This document shows positions 33,701-42,084 of a DNA stretch of 63,201 nt, one piece after another; position 1 is the first letter of the stretch, and each line of letters begins with the position of its first letter. The stretch lies in NCBI GenBank assembly GCA_009917455.1, contig QZDS01000029.1, positions 1-63,201 of the forward strand, read 5' to 3'. The stretch comes from a bacterium 1xD8-48. Lineage in GTDB: Bacteria; Bacillota; Clostridia; Lachnospirales; Lachnospiraceae. Position numbers and translations under genes: made by a program. The notes below the pieces were generated by a model. That model was not told the DNA's origin, made no database searches, and was given only the letters and a program-made list of their open reading frames with translations.

Positions 33701-34911
33701 TTTATTATTACCATGCGGCAGTCTATAACCGCGCCAGAACGCGCACTGTAAAAAGACGGCGGGAAGAAATTTCCACCTGTCCGCGGGAATCTTATGCGGC
33801 TCTTTTATTTTCACGCCTTTATCGCATGACCCTGCCCGAGGAGGATTTACGGGAGAGTGTTGCTTCCTTTACGGGGACGGCCTTTCCGGCGGCGCTGTGG
33901 GAGGAGGTGATTTTTCCTGCCAGAGTCAGAAATTACAGGGAAATCTATCTGGATAAGCTGCTGTCCTCCGGGGAATACTTCTGGCGCATGGAGGAGGGCG
34001 GGAAGATTTGCTTTGAGGCTTCGGAGCGGATAGAATGGGAAGCAGAGCCGGAAATTCCATGGGAGGGGCTCTCCGAAAAGGAGCGGATTCTGGCAGAGGC
34101 GCTTTTAAGGCGGGGAGCCAGTTTTATGCAGTCCCTGAACGGTGTCTTTTGCGGGGAATCGCCTTACGGGACATTGATTGCCCTGATGGAAAAGGGACTT
34201 ATCAGCGCGGACAGTTTTGTTCCGGTGCGTCAGTGGCTCGAAAGAAAGAAAACGGAGAGAGCGGCGGCAAGGCAAAGAGCAGGGGCGAGAGTAAAGGCGA
34301 TTCATGCCGGGCGGTATGATTTGATAAGACCCCTTCAAAAAATCGGATTGCAGGAGGAAATGGACCGGTGCTTTGACCGTTATCTGATTTTATGCCGGGA
34401 AACCGCCGCCGCCTGCGCTTTGTCCTGGCAGGAGGCTTTATCCCTCCTTCGCGTCCAGGAATACACGGGACAGGTGCGCAGAGGCTATTTTGTGGAAGGG
34501 CTTTCCGGCGCGCAGTTCATCAGAAAAAAAGATTTTGAAAGCGTGACAGCGATGCTTCTTCACCCGAAAGAGGAGCTTTTATGGGTAAACGCTGCGGAGC
34601 CTTTGCAACCCTTCGGGAAGATACTGGCCCACGATAAGGAGAAAGCCTTTTTAAACGTGCCGGGAACCGCCGCCGCCTTTTACAAAGGCCGCCTTGTGGC
34701 TCTTTTTGAGCGTCAGGGAAAGGCGCTGCGGGTTTTCGATGAGACGAACCTGAAAGAGACCCTGTGCCGTTTTTCGGAAAGCTACAGACAGGGGAGGATT
34801 TTTCCCGGCAAAAAGCGGATTGCAGTAACGGATTACCCGAAGGAAGCGGAGAGCGCCCTTACGGAAAGCGGTTTTATGAGAGAAGTGGGAAAGTTTGTGC
34901 TGTACCGGTGA
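30721..34911 (+). CDS. lhr: Lhr-type large DEAD/DEAH-box helicase
   Basis: A 1396-residue superfamily 2 helicase. The Q-motif region is GEPTPVQKEAWP, Walker A is APTGAGKT (50-57), motif II is DELH (167-170), motif III is LSATIAPL, and motif VI is QRLGRAGH. After the two RecA lobes come the winged-helix and Lhr-core domains, then a long C-terminal extension with HTH_42-like features, making it close to full-length Lhr (about 1500 residues) rather than the short Lhr-core. Lhr enzymes unwind DNA:RNA and DNA duplexes in repair. GGGGAAGGGAT lies before ATG 30721. Confidence 0.92.
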   Translation: MAGRETGKDYRELFAEETADWFAGALGEPTPVQKEAWPVIAAGGHVLVSAPTGAGKTLSAFLVFLDRMKKSALEGKLGQELYLIYVSPLKSLAADIRENLRRPLAGIRGEGIINAQMRTGDTPQSERARMVRKPPHILIITPESLYLMLTSKSGQSILQRAKAVIIDELHSLIDTKRGAHLMLSLARLDALCGQPLQRIGLSATIAPLSAAARYLAPEPVSVIAPFMEKKVRLEILGSYVDVSKRKKDPLWEELSRLVYEYCQGKQSVIAFVEGRRYAEKLAYYVNLLGGEDFARVHHGSLSRGQREETEKALREGRLRLLCATSSMELGIDVGEIDRVLQVGCPRTISSTRQRLGRAGHNPFRTSVMYLFPRTAAESVLCGMTARLASESYVEPVNPPEGCLDILAQHLVSMAAFKSYQVDEAVEILPRAWPFRNLTKEDVKSVLEMLAGDYEHKRDVPVRPRILYDRIHEKVEGDGYSRMLAVSAGGTIPDKGLYTVRTEGGVRVGEADEEFVYETRKGDRFILGAFAWRVLDIGRDTVTVTPAPAEGARLPFWKGELKGRDLSTGIAFGRIMHGLQEAADAGGLAKALEELGLDMSAVSLAEGYLKRQIAATGMLPDDGVILAEHFRDAAGGSQIMFHSVFGRRINAPLSLLAAHLAKKELSENVGSVDEEDGFLLYVYGQETLPEGILERISPETAEEILSAILPSTPLFNIAFRYNCGRALMMGVRGRNRQPLWMQRLRGAEMLEQVVREANHPLMRETRRECMEQLWDTAGVREILGKIRAGEIVVREIYSEIPSPMSLPLQWAQEAAVMYDYAPTSREIHVAVEEALQQEKELQRPGEKELSDILVREKLPEDEKQLHSLLMAEGDLAAGELDVPVEWLESLARQGRAVYLEQGLWIAAEQEEEYGAALGGSEKTAAQISEEALRIVRRMLRYRGAFTAKETALRYGWQEEEAAVLLETLCERKEAVAAALETLRGRKEAADGEAELYYYHAAVYNRARTRTVKRRREEISTCPRESYAALLFSRLYRMTLPEEDLRESVASFTGTAFPAALWEEVIFPARVRNYREIYLDKLLSSGEYFWRMEEGGKICFEASERIEWEAEPEIPWEGLSEKERILAEALLRRGASFMQSLNGVFCGESPYGTLIALMEKGLISADSFVPVRQWLERKKTERAAARQRAGARVKAIHAGRYDLIRPLQKIGLQEEMDRCFDRYLILCRETAAACALSWQEALSLLRVQEYTGQVRRGYFVEGLSGAQFIRKKDFESVTAMLLHPKEELLWVNAAEPLQPFGKILAHDKEKAFLNVPGTAAAFYKGRLVALFERQGKALRVFDETNLKETLCRFSESYRQGRIFPGKKRIAVTDYPKEAESALTESGFMREVGKFVLYR

Positions 34912-34916
34912 TAATA

Positions 34917-34945
34917 TTGAAAACCCGATACGGGAATGCTATACT
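34917..34945 (+). promoter_or_regulatory. Promoter of the alcohol dehydrogenase gene
   Basis: TTGAAA (34917-34922), a 17-base spacer and TATACT (34940-34945) form a near-consensus sigma-A promoter starting just after the helicase stop codon. Confidence 0.8.
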
Positions 34946-34972
34946 TTGTTTATTAACTGTGGCAAGGAGGGA

Positions 34973-35045
34973 CCCGCGAAGCGGGAGGATGCCTTGTCGC
35001 CCCCGGCAGACGCCGGCGAACGCAGTTCGCATGGAATGCGTCTGC
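34973..35045 (+). other. Structured leader ahead of the alcohol dehydrogenase gene
   Basis: The 150-base leader holds a small hairpin CCCGC-GAA-GCGGG (34973-34985). It also has a two-tier hairpin: outer arms GCAGACGC (35006-35013) and GCGTCTGC (35038-35045) enclose GCGAAC-GCA-GTTCGC (35016-35030). No T-run follows. I know no riboswitch class that matches; it could be a regulatory RNA or a small palindromic insertion. Confidence 0.5.
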
Positions 35046-35105
35046 TCAAGGAACTGGAAACAGCAAGTGCCCGGACAGTGCACGGAACTTAAGATGGAGG
35101 ACAAA

Positions 35106-36131
35106 ATGAAAAGCGCATATTTTTACGGCAAACACGACATACGGGTGGAGGAGGCGAAAACGCCGGAGCCCGGCCCGGGGGAAGTACTGATACAGGTAAA
35201 GGCCTGCGGCATCTGCGGCACCGACGTACATATTTACGAAGGGGATAAAGGCGCGGCGGAGGTGACGCCGCCCACGATTTTAGGGCACGAGTTTTCCGGT
35301 GTGATTGCAAAGACCGGAAGCGGGGTAAAGGACTTTAAAGAGGGCGACAGGGTATGCATAGACCCTAACTGCTACTGCGGGGCCTGCGATTATTGCAGAA
35401 GCGGAGAAGTGCATTTCTGCGAACACATGCTCGGGTACGGAACCACGGTAAACGGCGGTTTTGCGGAATACTGCGTGGTCAGGGCAAGCCAGGTATACCG
35501 TCTGGGGGAAAATACCAGCTTTGAGCAGGGCGCCATGGCGGAGCCTGTCGCCTGCTGTCTCCACGGAATTGATATGTGCAATATCAGGCCGGGCCATCAG
35601 GTGGTGGTTATCGGCGGCGGCATGATAGGGCTTTTGATGCTTCAGCTGGCGAAGCTGGCCGGCGCAGCTCAGGTGGCTCTCTTAGAGCCGGTGGAAAAGA
35701 AGCGTGATATGGGGAGAAGGCTGGGGGCGGATATCTGTATCGACCCTCTGCACGAGGATGTGAAAGAAAGGCTGAAAGAGGCCGGCATGACATGGATTCA
35801 GACGGTAATCGAATGTGCAGGACTTCCGGCAACCATGGAGCAGGCTATAGATTTGGCGGGAAATAAAGGTACGGTTATGATGTTCGGGCTTACAAAGCTG
35901 GAGGAGAAGATTCTGGTAAAACCTTACGATATTTTCAGGAAGGAGCTTACTCTTAAGGCTTCTTATATCAACCCGCTGACGCAGGCAAGAGCCCTTAAAC
36001 TGATTGATTCCGGCCGCCTTGATGTGGAAAGCATGGTGTGCAGAACCATTGGCCTTTCGGAGCTTGCGGATGTTCTTGGCGACGCAGGGCTTCGGGCGCA
36101 GGGAAAGTATATTGTGGTTCCTGAGAAATAA
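35106..36131 (+). CDS. Zinc-dependent medium-chain alcohol/polyol dehydrogenase
   Basis: A 341-residue MDR enzyme of the sorbitol/threonine dehydrogenase type. Catalytic zinc ligands are Cys37, His61 and Glu62 (CGICGTDVH, GHEFSG). The structural zinc cluster is CYCGACDYCRSGEVHFC (Cys at about 91, 94, 97 and 105). The nucleotide loop VVVIGGGMIG begins the Rossmann fold. It should oxidise a secondary alcohol of a sugar or polyol with NAD(P)+; the substrate is not evident from context. ATG 35106 is chosen after ATGGAGGA, eight bases away. Confidence 0.92.
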   Translation: MKSAYFYGKHDIRVEEAKTPEPGPGEVLIQVKACGICGTDVHIYEGDKGAAEVTPPTILGHEFSGVIAKTGSGVKDFKEGDRVCIDPNCYCGACDYCRSGEVHFCEHMLGYGTTVNGGFAEYCVVRASQVYRLGENTSFEQGAMAEPVACCLHGIDMCNIRPGHQVVVIGGGMIGLLMLQLAKLAGAAQVALLEPVEKKRDMGRRLGADICIDPLHEDVKERLKEAGMTWIQTVIECAGLPATMEQAIDLAGNKGTVMMFGLTKLEEKILVKPYDIFRKELTLKASYINPLTQARALKLIDSGRLDVESMVCRTIGLSELADVLGDAGLRAQGKYIVVPEK

Positions 36132-36182
36132 ATTTTATTCCCGTAGAGGTGTTATTGCCCGGAAAGATACGACAATGTAAGG

Positions 36183-36205
36183 AGGGGGACTGTTTCAGTC
36201 CCCCT
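36183..36205. terminator. GC-rich hairpin at the end of the minus-strand regulator
   Basis: AGGGGGACT and AGTCCCCCT pair over a 5-base loop, overlapping the last codon of the regulator. There is no T-run on either strand, so termination efficiency is uncertain. Confidence 0.4.
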
Positions 36206-36908
36206 CAGCCATTCGGTACCCGATTCCGATTTCCGTAAAAACATATTCCGGCGTGGCCGGATTTTTTTCTATTTTCCGCCGGATATTCGCCATATTTACC
36301 CGGAGAATCTGATTGTTACTGTCGGTATAGGGACCCCAGATTTTTTCCATAATAAAGGTATAGGTCAGAACCTTGCCGGAATTCCTTGCAAGAAGGGTCA
36401 GGAGCTTGTACTCAATCTGTGTCAGATGAATGATTTCGCCGTTTAGGGTTACCACATGGTTTTCAAAATTGACGGTCAGGTTTTTATAGTGGTAGGGCTT
36501 CTGGTGAATGGAGGACATGTCCTGCATCTGCCTGCTGTGACGAAGGGAGGTGCGGATGCGTGCAAGCAGCTCCACGGCGCCAAAAGGCTTGGTAATGTAA
36601 TCGTCGGCGCCCTGGTCAAGAGCTCTGGCCTTTTCGTGTTCGTTGGTGCGGGCGGAAATCACAATGATGGGGATTGCCGTCCAGGAGCGGAGCTTGCTTA
36701 TAACCTCCATTCCGTCCATATCGGGAAGCCCCAAATCAAGCAGTATAATGTCGGGACAGAGGGAGGCGGCAAGATGTAAGCCCTCGGCTCCGCTTGAGGA
36801 GGTGGTGACTTTATAGTTTTGATTTTTTAATGTGGTAAAAATAAAGGAGCGGATATTTTCCTCGTCCTCGATTAACAGAATACTGTTTGCAAAAGAGTCT
36901 TTGGTCAT
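36195..36908 (-). CDS. kdpE: KdpE-like response regulator
   Basis: A 237-residue OmpR-family regulator: receiver with Asp58 (IILLDLGLPDMDG), Ser in VISAR and Lys in TKPFG, then a winged helix (LTQIEYKLLTLLARNSGKVL, then RVNMANIRRKIE) as in KdpE. The start at 36908 is used because AAAGGGGA lies about 8 bases before this ATG; an ATG 18 bases further upstream is less supported. It lies 71 bases downstream of the kinase. No kdpFABC potassium pump genes are in the window, so the target is open. Confidence 0.87.
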   Translation of the reverse strand: MTKDSFANSILLIEDEENIRSFIFTTLKNQNYKVTTSSSGAEGLHLAASLCPDIILLDLGLPDMDGMEVISKLRSWTAIPIIVISARTNEHEKARALDQGADDYITKPFGAVELLARIRTSLRHSRQMQDMSSIHQKPYHYKNLTVNFENHVVTLNGEIIHLTQIEYKLLTLLARNSGKVLTYTFIMEKIWGPYTDSNNQILRVNMANIRRKIEKNPATPEYVFTEIGIGYRMAEGD

Positions 36909-36979
36909 TTGATTTTCCCCTTTCATATAGACAGCCGGCAGTAAGGCGCGTATCGCAGGTTCTTGTCCGCCGCGGAAAT

Positions 36980-38095
36980 TTAATGTCCTGTTGATTGCGG
37001 CGAAATGTCGGATACGGGCAGCGTAAAAGTAAACTGGCAGCCGCTGCTGTGGTTTCTGGCAATAATTGTGCCGCTGTGGGCGGTGATAATCGTTTTGCAG
37101 ATGGAAAGCCCGATTCCCATGCCCTTGTGGCCGTCCGTGCTGCTTTCGGGACGATAGCTGGAGCCGTCAAAAATCGTTTCCAGCCTGTCGGGCAAAATAC
37201 CCACGCCGTAATCCCGCACGTGAAAGGCGACCTGCTTTTCACCGCAGACGACGGTGAGCTCCACCGGAAGCTTACTGCCGGAATGGACAATGGCGTTTTC
37301 CAGCAGATTGATGATAACCTGCTCAATGAGCATGGCGTCCATGGGTATCATCAGGAATTCCTCCGGCACCTGTACCTTCACGTTCGCATCGGGAAATCTT
37401 TTGTAAAAGCGGGTGATTGCCTCCGCGACAACCTCCTCCACGGATTCCATGGAGGTTGCGATTTTCATGGAATGCTGATTGATTCTGGTGACGGACAAAA
37501 GATTTTCCACCATATTGAGAAGCCAGTTGGAATCCTCGCGGATATGGCTGACCAGCTCCAGCTTTTCCGCCTCGTCAAGCTCCGTGTGGTTGTCGATATA
37601 AGTGGAGCTGTTGCCGATAATGCCGGTGAGGGGCGTGCGCAAATCATGGGAAACGGAGCGGAGCAGATTGGCCCGCATTTTTTCCTTTTCCGCGTCCATC
37701 AGAAGCTTTTCATGCTCCACAAGGGCGTCGGCCTGTTCCTTAATCCGGGTGGTCATGGTGCTTACTATCAGGGAAATCATCAGGGTAAACACGAAGGTTA
37801 CGGGATATCCGGTAAGCGTGAAATTCACCTGGAAATAAGGGTAGGTGAACAGGTAATTGATTCCAACCACGCTGACTAAAGAGGCGGCTATGCCGTAGAT
37901 ATAGCCGCTGGTAAAACGGGCGGTGAGAACAAGCGCGGTGATATAAATCAGCGCAATGTTGGCCGGGTTCTCGGGAACGATATGAAAAAACCAGAAGGCA
38001 ATAACGGTTGACGCCACAAGGATAAACGCCGTAAGCAGCGCGTTGCCCATAAAGGTTTCCGGTGTTTTATGCTTGATAGATGATGTGAAACGCAT
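36980..38095 (-). CDS. KdpD-like short sensor histidine kinase (DUF4118)
   Basis: A 371-residue kinase: a four-helix DUF4118 membrane domain (about 18-115), HisKA with SVSHDLRTPLTGIIGN (His150), and a HATPase with NLLENAIVHS, DYGVGI and GMGIGLSICK. It corresponds to the C-terminal half of KdpD. The cytoplasmic KdpD/USP domains that sense K+ or c-di-AMP in full-length KdpD are absent. It is therefore a truncated-type, possibly differently tuned, potassium or osmotic sensor, co-oriented with the KdpE-like regulator. Confidence 0.88.
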   Translation of the reverse strand: MRFTSSIKHKTPETFMGNALLTAFILVASTVIAFWFFHIVPENPANIALIYITALVLTARFTSGYIYGIAASLVSVVGINYLFTYPYFQVNFTLTGYPVTFVFTLMISLIVSTMTTRIKEQADALVEHEKLLMDAEKEKMRANLLRSVSHDLRTPLTGIIGNSSTYIDNHTELDEAEKLELVSHIREDSNWLLNMVENLLSVTRINQHSMKIATSMESVEEVVAEAITRFYKRFPDANVKVQVPEEFLMIPMDAMLIEQVIINLLENAIVHSGSKLPVELTVVCGEKQVAFHVRDYGVGILPDRLETIFDGSSYRPESSTDGHKGMGIGLSICKTIITAHSGTIIARNHSSGCQFTFTLPVSDISPQSTGH

Positions 38096-38122
38096 GCTGT
38101 TTATGTTGTCCTTTTTTCCTTT

Positions 38123-38151
38123 ATTATACCCTTTCGAAAGAGCAGGAGCAA
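38123..38151 (-). promoter_or_regulatory. Promoter of the kdpD/kdpE-like operon
   Basis: On the minus strand, TTGCTC (38151-38146), a 17-base spacer and TATAAT (38128-38123) lie about 28 bases upstream of the kinase start. Confidence 0.75.
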
Positions 38152-38237
38152 ATTTTTAAGGGAAAAGGGGCGTTAAGGAAGCGTTAAAAAATATTTTTTC
38201 TATTGCGTGTGGGGCGCCGGCCTTGGATTTTTCAAGG

Positions 38238-38266
38238 TTGCCCATATCCGGCAGGTGGCGTATAAT
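38238..38266 (+). promoter_or_regulatory. Promoter of the decayed AAA-ATPase gene
   Basis: TTGCCC (38238-38243), 17 bases and TATAAT (38261-38266), about 40 bases before ATG 38308. The promoter survives although the gene is broken. Confidence 0.7.
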
Positions 38267-38307
38267 AGAGAAAGCACCTGAAAGCGTGGGAAACGGGAGA
38301 AGTATAA

Positions 38308-39599
38308 ATGGGGCATTATTTGAATCCCGGAAGCGAAGGATTCCGCAAAATGGTAAACTCCGATATTTATATAGATAAAACAGGCATTTTAAAATATACG
38401 AACAGGGTGCTGAATACAATGCAGAATTATCTGTGCGTCAGCCGTCCGCGCCGTTTCGGAAAATCCATGGCTGCCGCGATGCTGGCTGCCTATTACAGCT
38501 GTGAAGGCAATTCGGGCGGGCTGTTTTCTCCCTTTGAAATCGCAAAGGACGAAAGCTTTGAAAAATATCTGAATCAATACGATACTGTTTTTTTGAATAT
38601 GCAGGAGTTTTTGAGCCAGAGCAGGGACATGGACGGAATGCTGGATTTGCTTCGCAGAAGTGTTCTGTGGGAACTCCTTGAAAAATATCCCGATTTCAGA
38701 TACTTTGACAAGACAAATCTGACGCGAACCATGCGGGATATCTATGCCGGAAGCAAAAGGCCGTTCGTTATCATTACTTCCGATTAAGAAGTACGGGACT
38801 CATTCCGCGCTTAATATGTTTGATGAGTTTTCAATGCTTGACCCGGGACCTTTAGCCTCCTGCGTGGGTTTTACGGAAAGAGAAGTGGAGAAGCTCTGCG
38901 TCAGGTACGGGATGGAAATGGAAGAAGTGAAAAGCTGATATGACGGTTACTTCTTTGAAACGGAAAAACACGTGTATAACCCCCGTTCTGTGGTGAGCTG
39001 TATGCGGTTTGGAAAAATTGGAAACTACTGGAACCAGACGGAAACCTTTGAAGCGCTTCAGGTTTATATTGATATGAACTTTGACAATTTGAAGGATGAT
39101 ATACTGAGTATGATTGCAGGGGAGAAAATCCCGGTAAATACAGGAAGCTTTGCCAATGATATGACCACTTTCCGAACGGAGGATGATGTCCTTACGCTCC
39201 TTATACATCTGGGATATCTGGCCTACGACGCCGTTACAGGACGCGCTTTTATTCCCAATAGCGAGGTGCGCAGCGAGTTTGTAAATACAGTATCAGTGTC
39301 AGACTGGGGGGAGGTATCAAAAGCACTAAAGGATTCCGCCGATACGTTAAATGCCATCTGGCAGGGGAAAAGGATTTGCAGATATGGTATTTATTCCGAA
39401 GAAGCGTTTCCCGGAAATACCGGCGCTGGTAATTGAGCTGAAATGGGACAAAAGCGCCAAAGGCGCGCTGGAACAGATAAAAAGAAGAAAATACTGCAAG
39501 AGCCTTGAAGAATATAAGGGAAATATTCTTCTGGTGGGAATTAATTACGATAAAAAGACAAAGGAACACGAATGTGTAATTGAAAGGGGAAACCGATAA
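38308..39599 (+). pseudogene. AAA-ATPase-like/PD-(D/E)XK nuclease superfamily gene, multiply broken
   Basis: The 5' part (YLNPGSEGFRKMVNSDIYID, with Walker A-like SRPRRFGKSM) is the pfam09820-type AAA domain. It stops at 38787 after a truncated Walker B (VIITSD). Another frame then gives YGTHSALNMFDEFSML. A TGA at 38938-38940 stands where the family has Trp (KS*YDGY). The C-terminal PD-(D/E)XK part is split again near 39390 and ends with ADMVFIPKKRFPEIPALVIE and LKWDKSAKGALEQIK. So there are at least two deletions or shifts and one nonsense codon. Such proteins are abundant, often decayed paralogs in gut Clostridia and Bacteroidia. Confidence 0.88.
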
Positions 39600-39600
39600 T

Positions 39601-40185
39601 ATGACCGAAAGAGAAAAAATGCTCGCGGGAGAGCTTTACGACTGCGGGGACGGGGAGCTGCTTGAGCAATGGTACAAAGCAAAGGATTTAATAAGAGATT
39701 ACAACAGAACGGATTCAAAAGACACGGAGGAAAAGGGACGCATTTTGAGAGAACTGCTTGGCGGGCAGGGGAAAAATCTGTGGATTACGGCTCCCTTTTT
39801 TGCAGATTACGGCAACAATATTTATTTCGGAAATAACTGCGAAGTGAATATGAACTGTACTTTTCTGGACGACAACAAAATTGTTATCGGCGATAACGCG
39901 TTGATTGCCCCGAATGTACAGATATATACCGCTTTTCACCCCACGAATGCCGTTGACAGGTTCGGGGAGCCGAAACAAGACGGTTCCTTTGAATTCTGCA
40001 AAACCCGGACGGCTCCGGTAATTATCGGGGATAATGTGTGGATTGGGGGAGGCGTTATTATCATGCCGGGGGTGAAGGTCGGCAATAACGTGGTAATCGG
40101 CGCCGGGAGTGTTGTCACAAGAGATATCCCGGATAACGTTATCGCTTTCGGGAATCCCTGCCGGGTGATGAGGGAAAACTGTTAG
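39601..40185 (+). CDS. Sugar O-acetyltransferase (maltose/galactoside type, LbH fold)
   Basis: A 194-residue acyltransferase. The N-terminal Mac domain is MTEREKMLAGELYDCGDGEL. The left-handed beta-helix hexapeptide region is at about 75-185 (NNIYFGNNCEVNMNCTFLDD, then VWIGGGVIIMPGVKVG). The catalytic His lies in TAFHPTN. It transfers acetyl from acetyl-CoA to a sugar. AAAGGGGA before ATG 39601 supports this start over an in-frame ATG 21 bases upstream that lies in the end of the broken nuclease gene. Confidence 0.92.
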   Translation: MTEREKMLAGELYDCGDGELLEQWYKAKDLIRDYNRTDSKDTEEKGRILRELLGGQGKNLWITAPFFADYGNNIYFGNNCEVNMNCTFLDDNKIVIGDNALIAPNVQIYTAFHPTNAVDRFGEPKQDGSFEFCKTRTAPVIIGDNVWIGGGVIIMPGVKVGNNVVIGAGSVVTRDIPDNVIAFGNPCRVMRENC

Positions 40186-40252
40186 AGCCTGCGTTCGGCG
40201 GTTTCATGGAGCGTGGGGGAGGTTATGGGAGGTATTGCTGATGGGAATTTTA

Positions 40253-40281
40253 TTGCTTATTTCGCAATGTTTCCCTATAAT
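40253..40281 (+). promoter_or_regulatory. Promoter of the GH25 lysozyme gene
   Basis: TTGCTT (40253-40258), a 17-base spacer and TATAAT (40276-40281), about 65 bases before the start codon. Confidence 0.75.
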
Positions 40282-40346
40282 AAATGTAAATAATCTGTCT
40301 GTGAAAACAGAACGCAAATGAAAGAACAGAGGAAGAAACGAAGCAT

Positions 40347-42014
40347 ATGAGGAGAAATAAAGACAGACATCCTTCCTGGCGGGAGCCTGAATTTGAGGAT
40401 GAACTGGATTTGGATGAAGAACTGGACGGGGAAAGGGATTCTGACGATGGTGAATTTGAGGATGGGGACGATGAATGGGCGGAAGAAGATGACTGGAGCG
40501 AGACCTGGAGCGGCCGTTTTGACCCTGAAAACAGAAAGCTTATCATCGGCGGCGCAGCAGTCCTTATACTGATTATTGTTGCTGTTATTGTCGTCTTTGC
40601 CATATATCTGCGAAACAGCACAAACGAGAGAAAGGCTGTGGAGGCTCAGATGAATCTGGAGAATCTCACGGAAGAAATACCGGACGAAGCCGCTTTGCCA
40701 GAAGCCTCAGAACCGCCGGCAGCGGACATCCAGACGGAAATCACCGTAGGAGCCCTCGACGACGCACAGGACCCTCAGGACTCCGAGGCTGCGGGCAATG
40801 AAAAAAGCGGGGCGGAGGTGACGGTTGCGCCCCGGCCGGAAGGGGAAACGGAAGGACTCACCATGGGAATCGACGTTTCCAAGTATCAGGGAACCATCGA
40901 CTGGAAAAAGGTGAAGGAATCCGGGGTGGAGTTTGCCATGGTCCGCGTAGGCTACCGGGCGAAATCCACCGGCGAGATTTTTGAGGACCCCACCGCCAGA
41001 TACAACATGCAGGAAGCCCAGGCGGCAGGCATCAGGCTGGGAGCTTATTTCTTTTCCTCCGCGGTGACGGAGGAGGAGGCGAGGGCGGAGGCGGCTTTTA
41101 CCAGAGATATTGTGGCCAGATATAAAATCACCTACCCCATTGCCTATAACTGTGAGGACTTCCAGTCTCCGGACAGCAGGCAGTACGGGCTTGACGCGGC
41201 TGCGCGGACCGCGCTTGCCTGCGCTTTCCTGGATGAAATTGCCTCCGCAGGCTACACGCCCATGTTCTATGCCTCCAAAGGGGAGCTGGAAGGAAACGCA
41301 CAGTGGAACACGGATGTCCTTGCCGGAAAATATAAAATATGGGTAGCCCAGTACCCGGAGCAGCCCTATCCGCAGACGGCTGCGTCAAGTTATTCGGGGG
41401 CCCATGCCATGTGGCAGTACACCAGTCAGGGAACGGTTGCGGGAATTTCCAGAAAGACGGACGTCAACGTGGCTTATTTCGGTTATGTGAAGGAGGCCGA
41501 GGCAAAGGATGAAACGCCTGCCGAGACCGTGACTGCCAACCCGGAGGTGGGAATCATTTTTACGGAGGTAAACGAGACTGTGACTGCCAAGCAGGAGACG
41601 AACCTCCGCTCAGAGCCAGGTACATTAAACGACGATTCCGTCGTAGGAAAGCTGGTGCACGGAGATACGGCCACCAGAACGGGAATCGGGCATAACGGCT
41701 GGTCACGGCTTGTTTATAACGGCCAGACATTGTACGCGGTGACCAGTTACCTGACCACGAATATGGAGGATACCGGGCAGCAGGCGCCGCCCCAGGGGCC
41801 GGTTTACACCCCGGTAAACGAGCGGGTGACGGCCAAGATAGAAACCAATCTCCGCCTGGAGCCGAGTACGGCCGGCGACGATACGGTGGTAGGGCTTCTT
41901 CACAACGGGGAGGTGCTTACCAGAACGGCAGTCGGGGATAATGGCTGGTCGCAGCTTGAGTATAACGGCCAGACGGTGTACGCGGTCAGCAGTTACCTTA
42001 TGGCAGCAGAATGA
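40347..42014 (+). CDS. Membrane-anchored GH25 lysozyme with two SH3 repeats
   Basis: A 555-residue protein. A very acidic cytoplasmic N-terminus (about 14-55), one transmembrane helix (about 64-88) and an acidic linker lead to the glycoside hydrolase 25 domain (about 172-375: GIDVSKYQGTIDWKKVK, AYNCEDF, MWQYTSQGTVAGI). Two bacterial SH3 repeats of about 65 residues follow (ETVTAKQETNLRSEPG and ERVTAKIETNLRLEPS). It should cleave N-acetylmuramic linkages in peptidoglycan outside the membrane, with SH3 domains holding the wall. The long acidic inner tail is unusual for a muramidase and might control it from the cytoplasm. Confidence 0.92.
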   Translation: MRRNKDRHPSWREPEFEDELDLDEELDGERDSDDGEFEDGDDEWAEEDDWSETWSGRFDPENRKLIIGGAAVLILIIVAVIVVFAIYLRNSTNERKAVEAQMNLENLTEEIPDEAALPEASEPPAADIQTEITVGALDDAQDPQDSEAAGNEKSGAEVTVAPRPEGETEGLTMGIDVSKYQGTIDWKKVKESGVEFAMVRVGYRAKSTGEIFEDPTARYNMQEAQAAGIRLGAYFFSSAVTEEEARAEAAFTRDIVARYKITYPIAYNCEDFQSPDSRQYGLDAAARTALACAFLDEIASAGYTPMFYASKGELEGNAQWNTDVLAGKYKIWVAQYPEQPYPQTAASSYSGAHAMWQYTSQGTVAGISRKTDVNVAYFGYVKEAEAKDETPAETVTANPEVGIIFTEVNETVTAKQETNLRSEPGTLNDDSVVGKLVHGDTATRTGIGHNGWSRLVYNGQTLYAVTSYLTTNMEDTGQQAPPQGPVYTPVNERVTAKIETNLRLEPSTAGDDTVVGLLHNGEVLTRTAVGDNGWSQLEYNGQTVYAVSSYLMAAE

Positions 42015-42084
42015 AACCGCGTTTCATTCCTGCAGACAATGAGTCAGGAAAAAGCGAGCAGGTCGCAGGAAAAGGAGTGATGTG

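Noticed and set aside
34764..35105. N-terminal extension of the alcohol dehydrogenase frame into the helicase gene
   Set aside because: The frame is open by chance; the promoter at 34917-34945 and a proper ribosome-binding site before ATG 35106 place the true start there.
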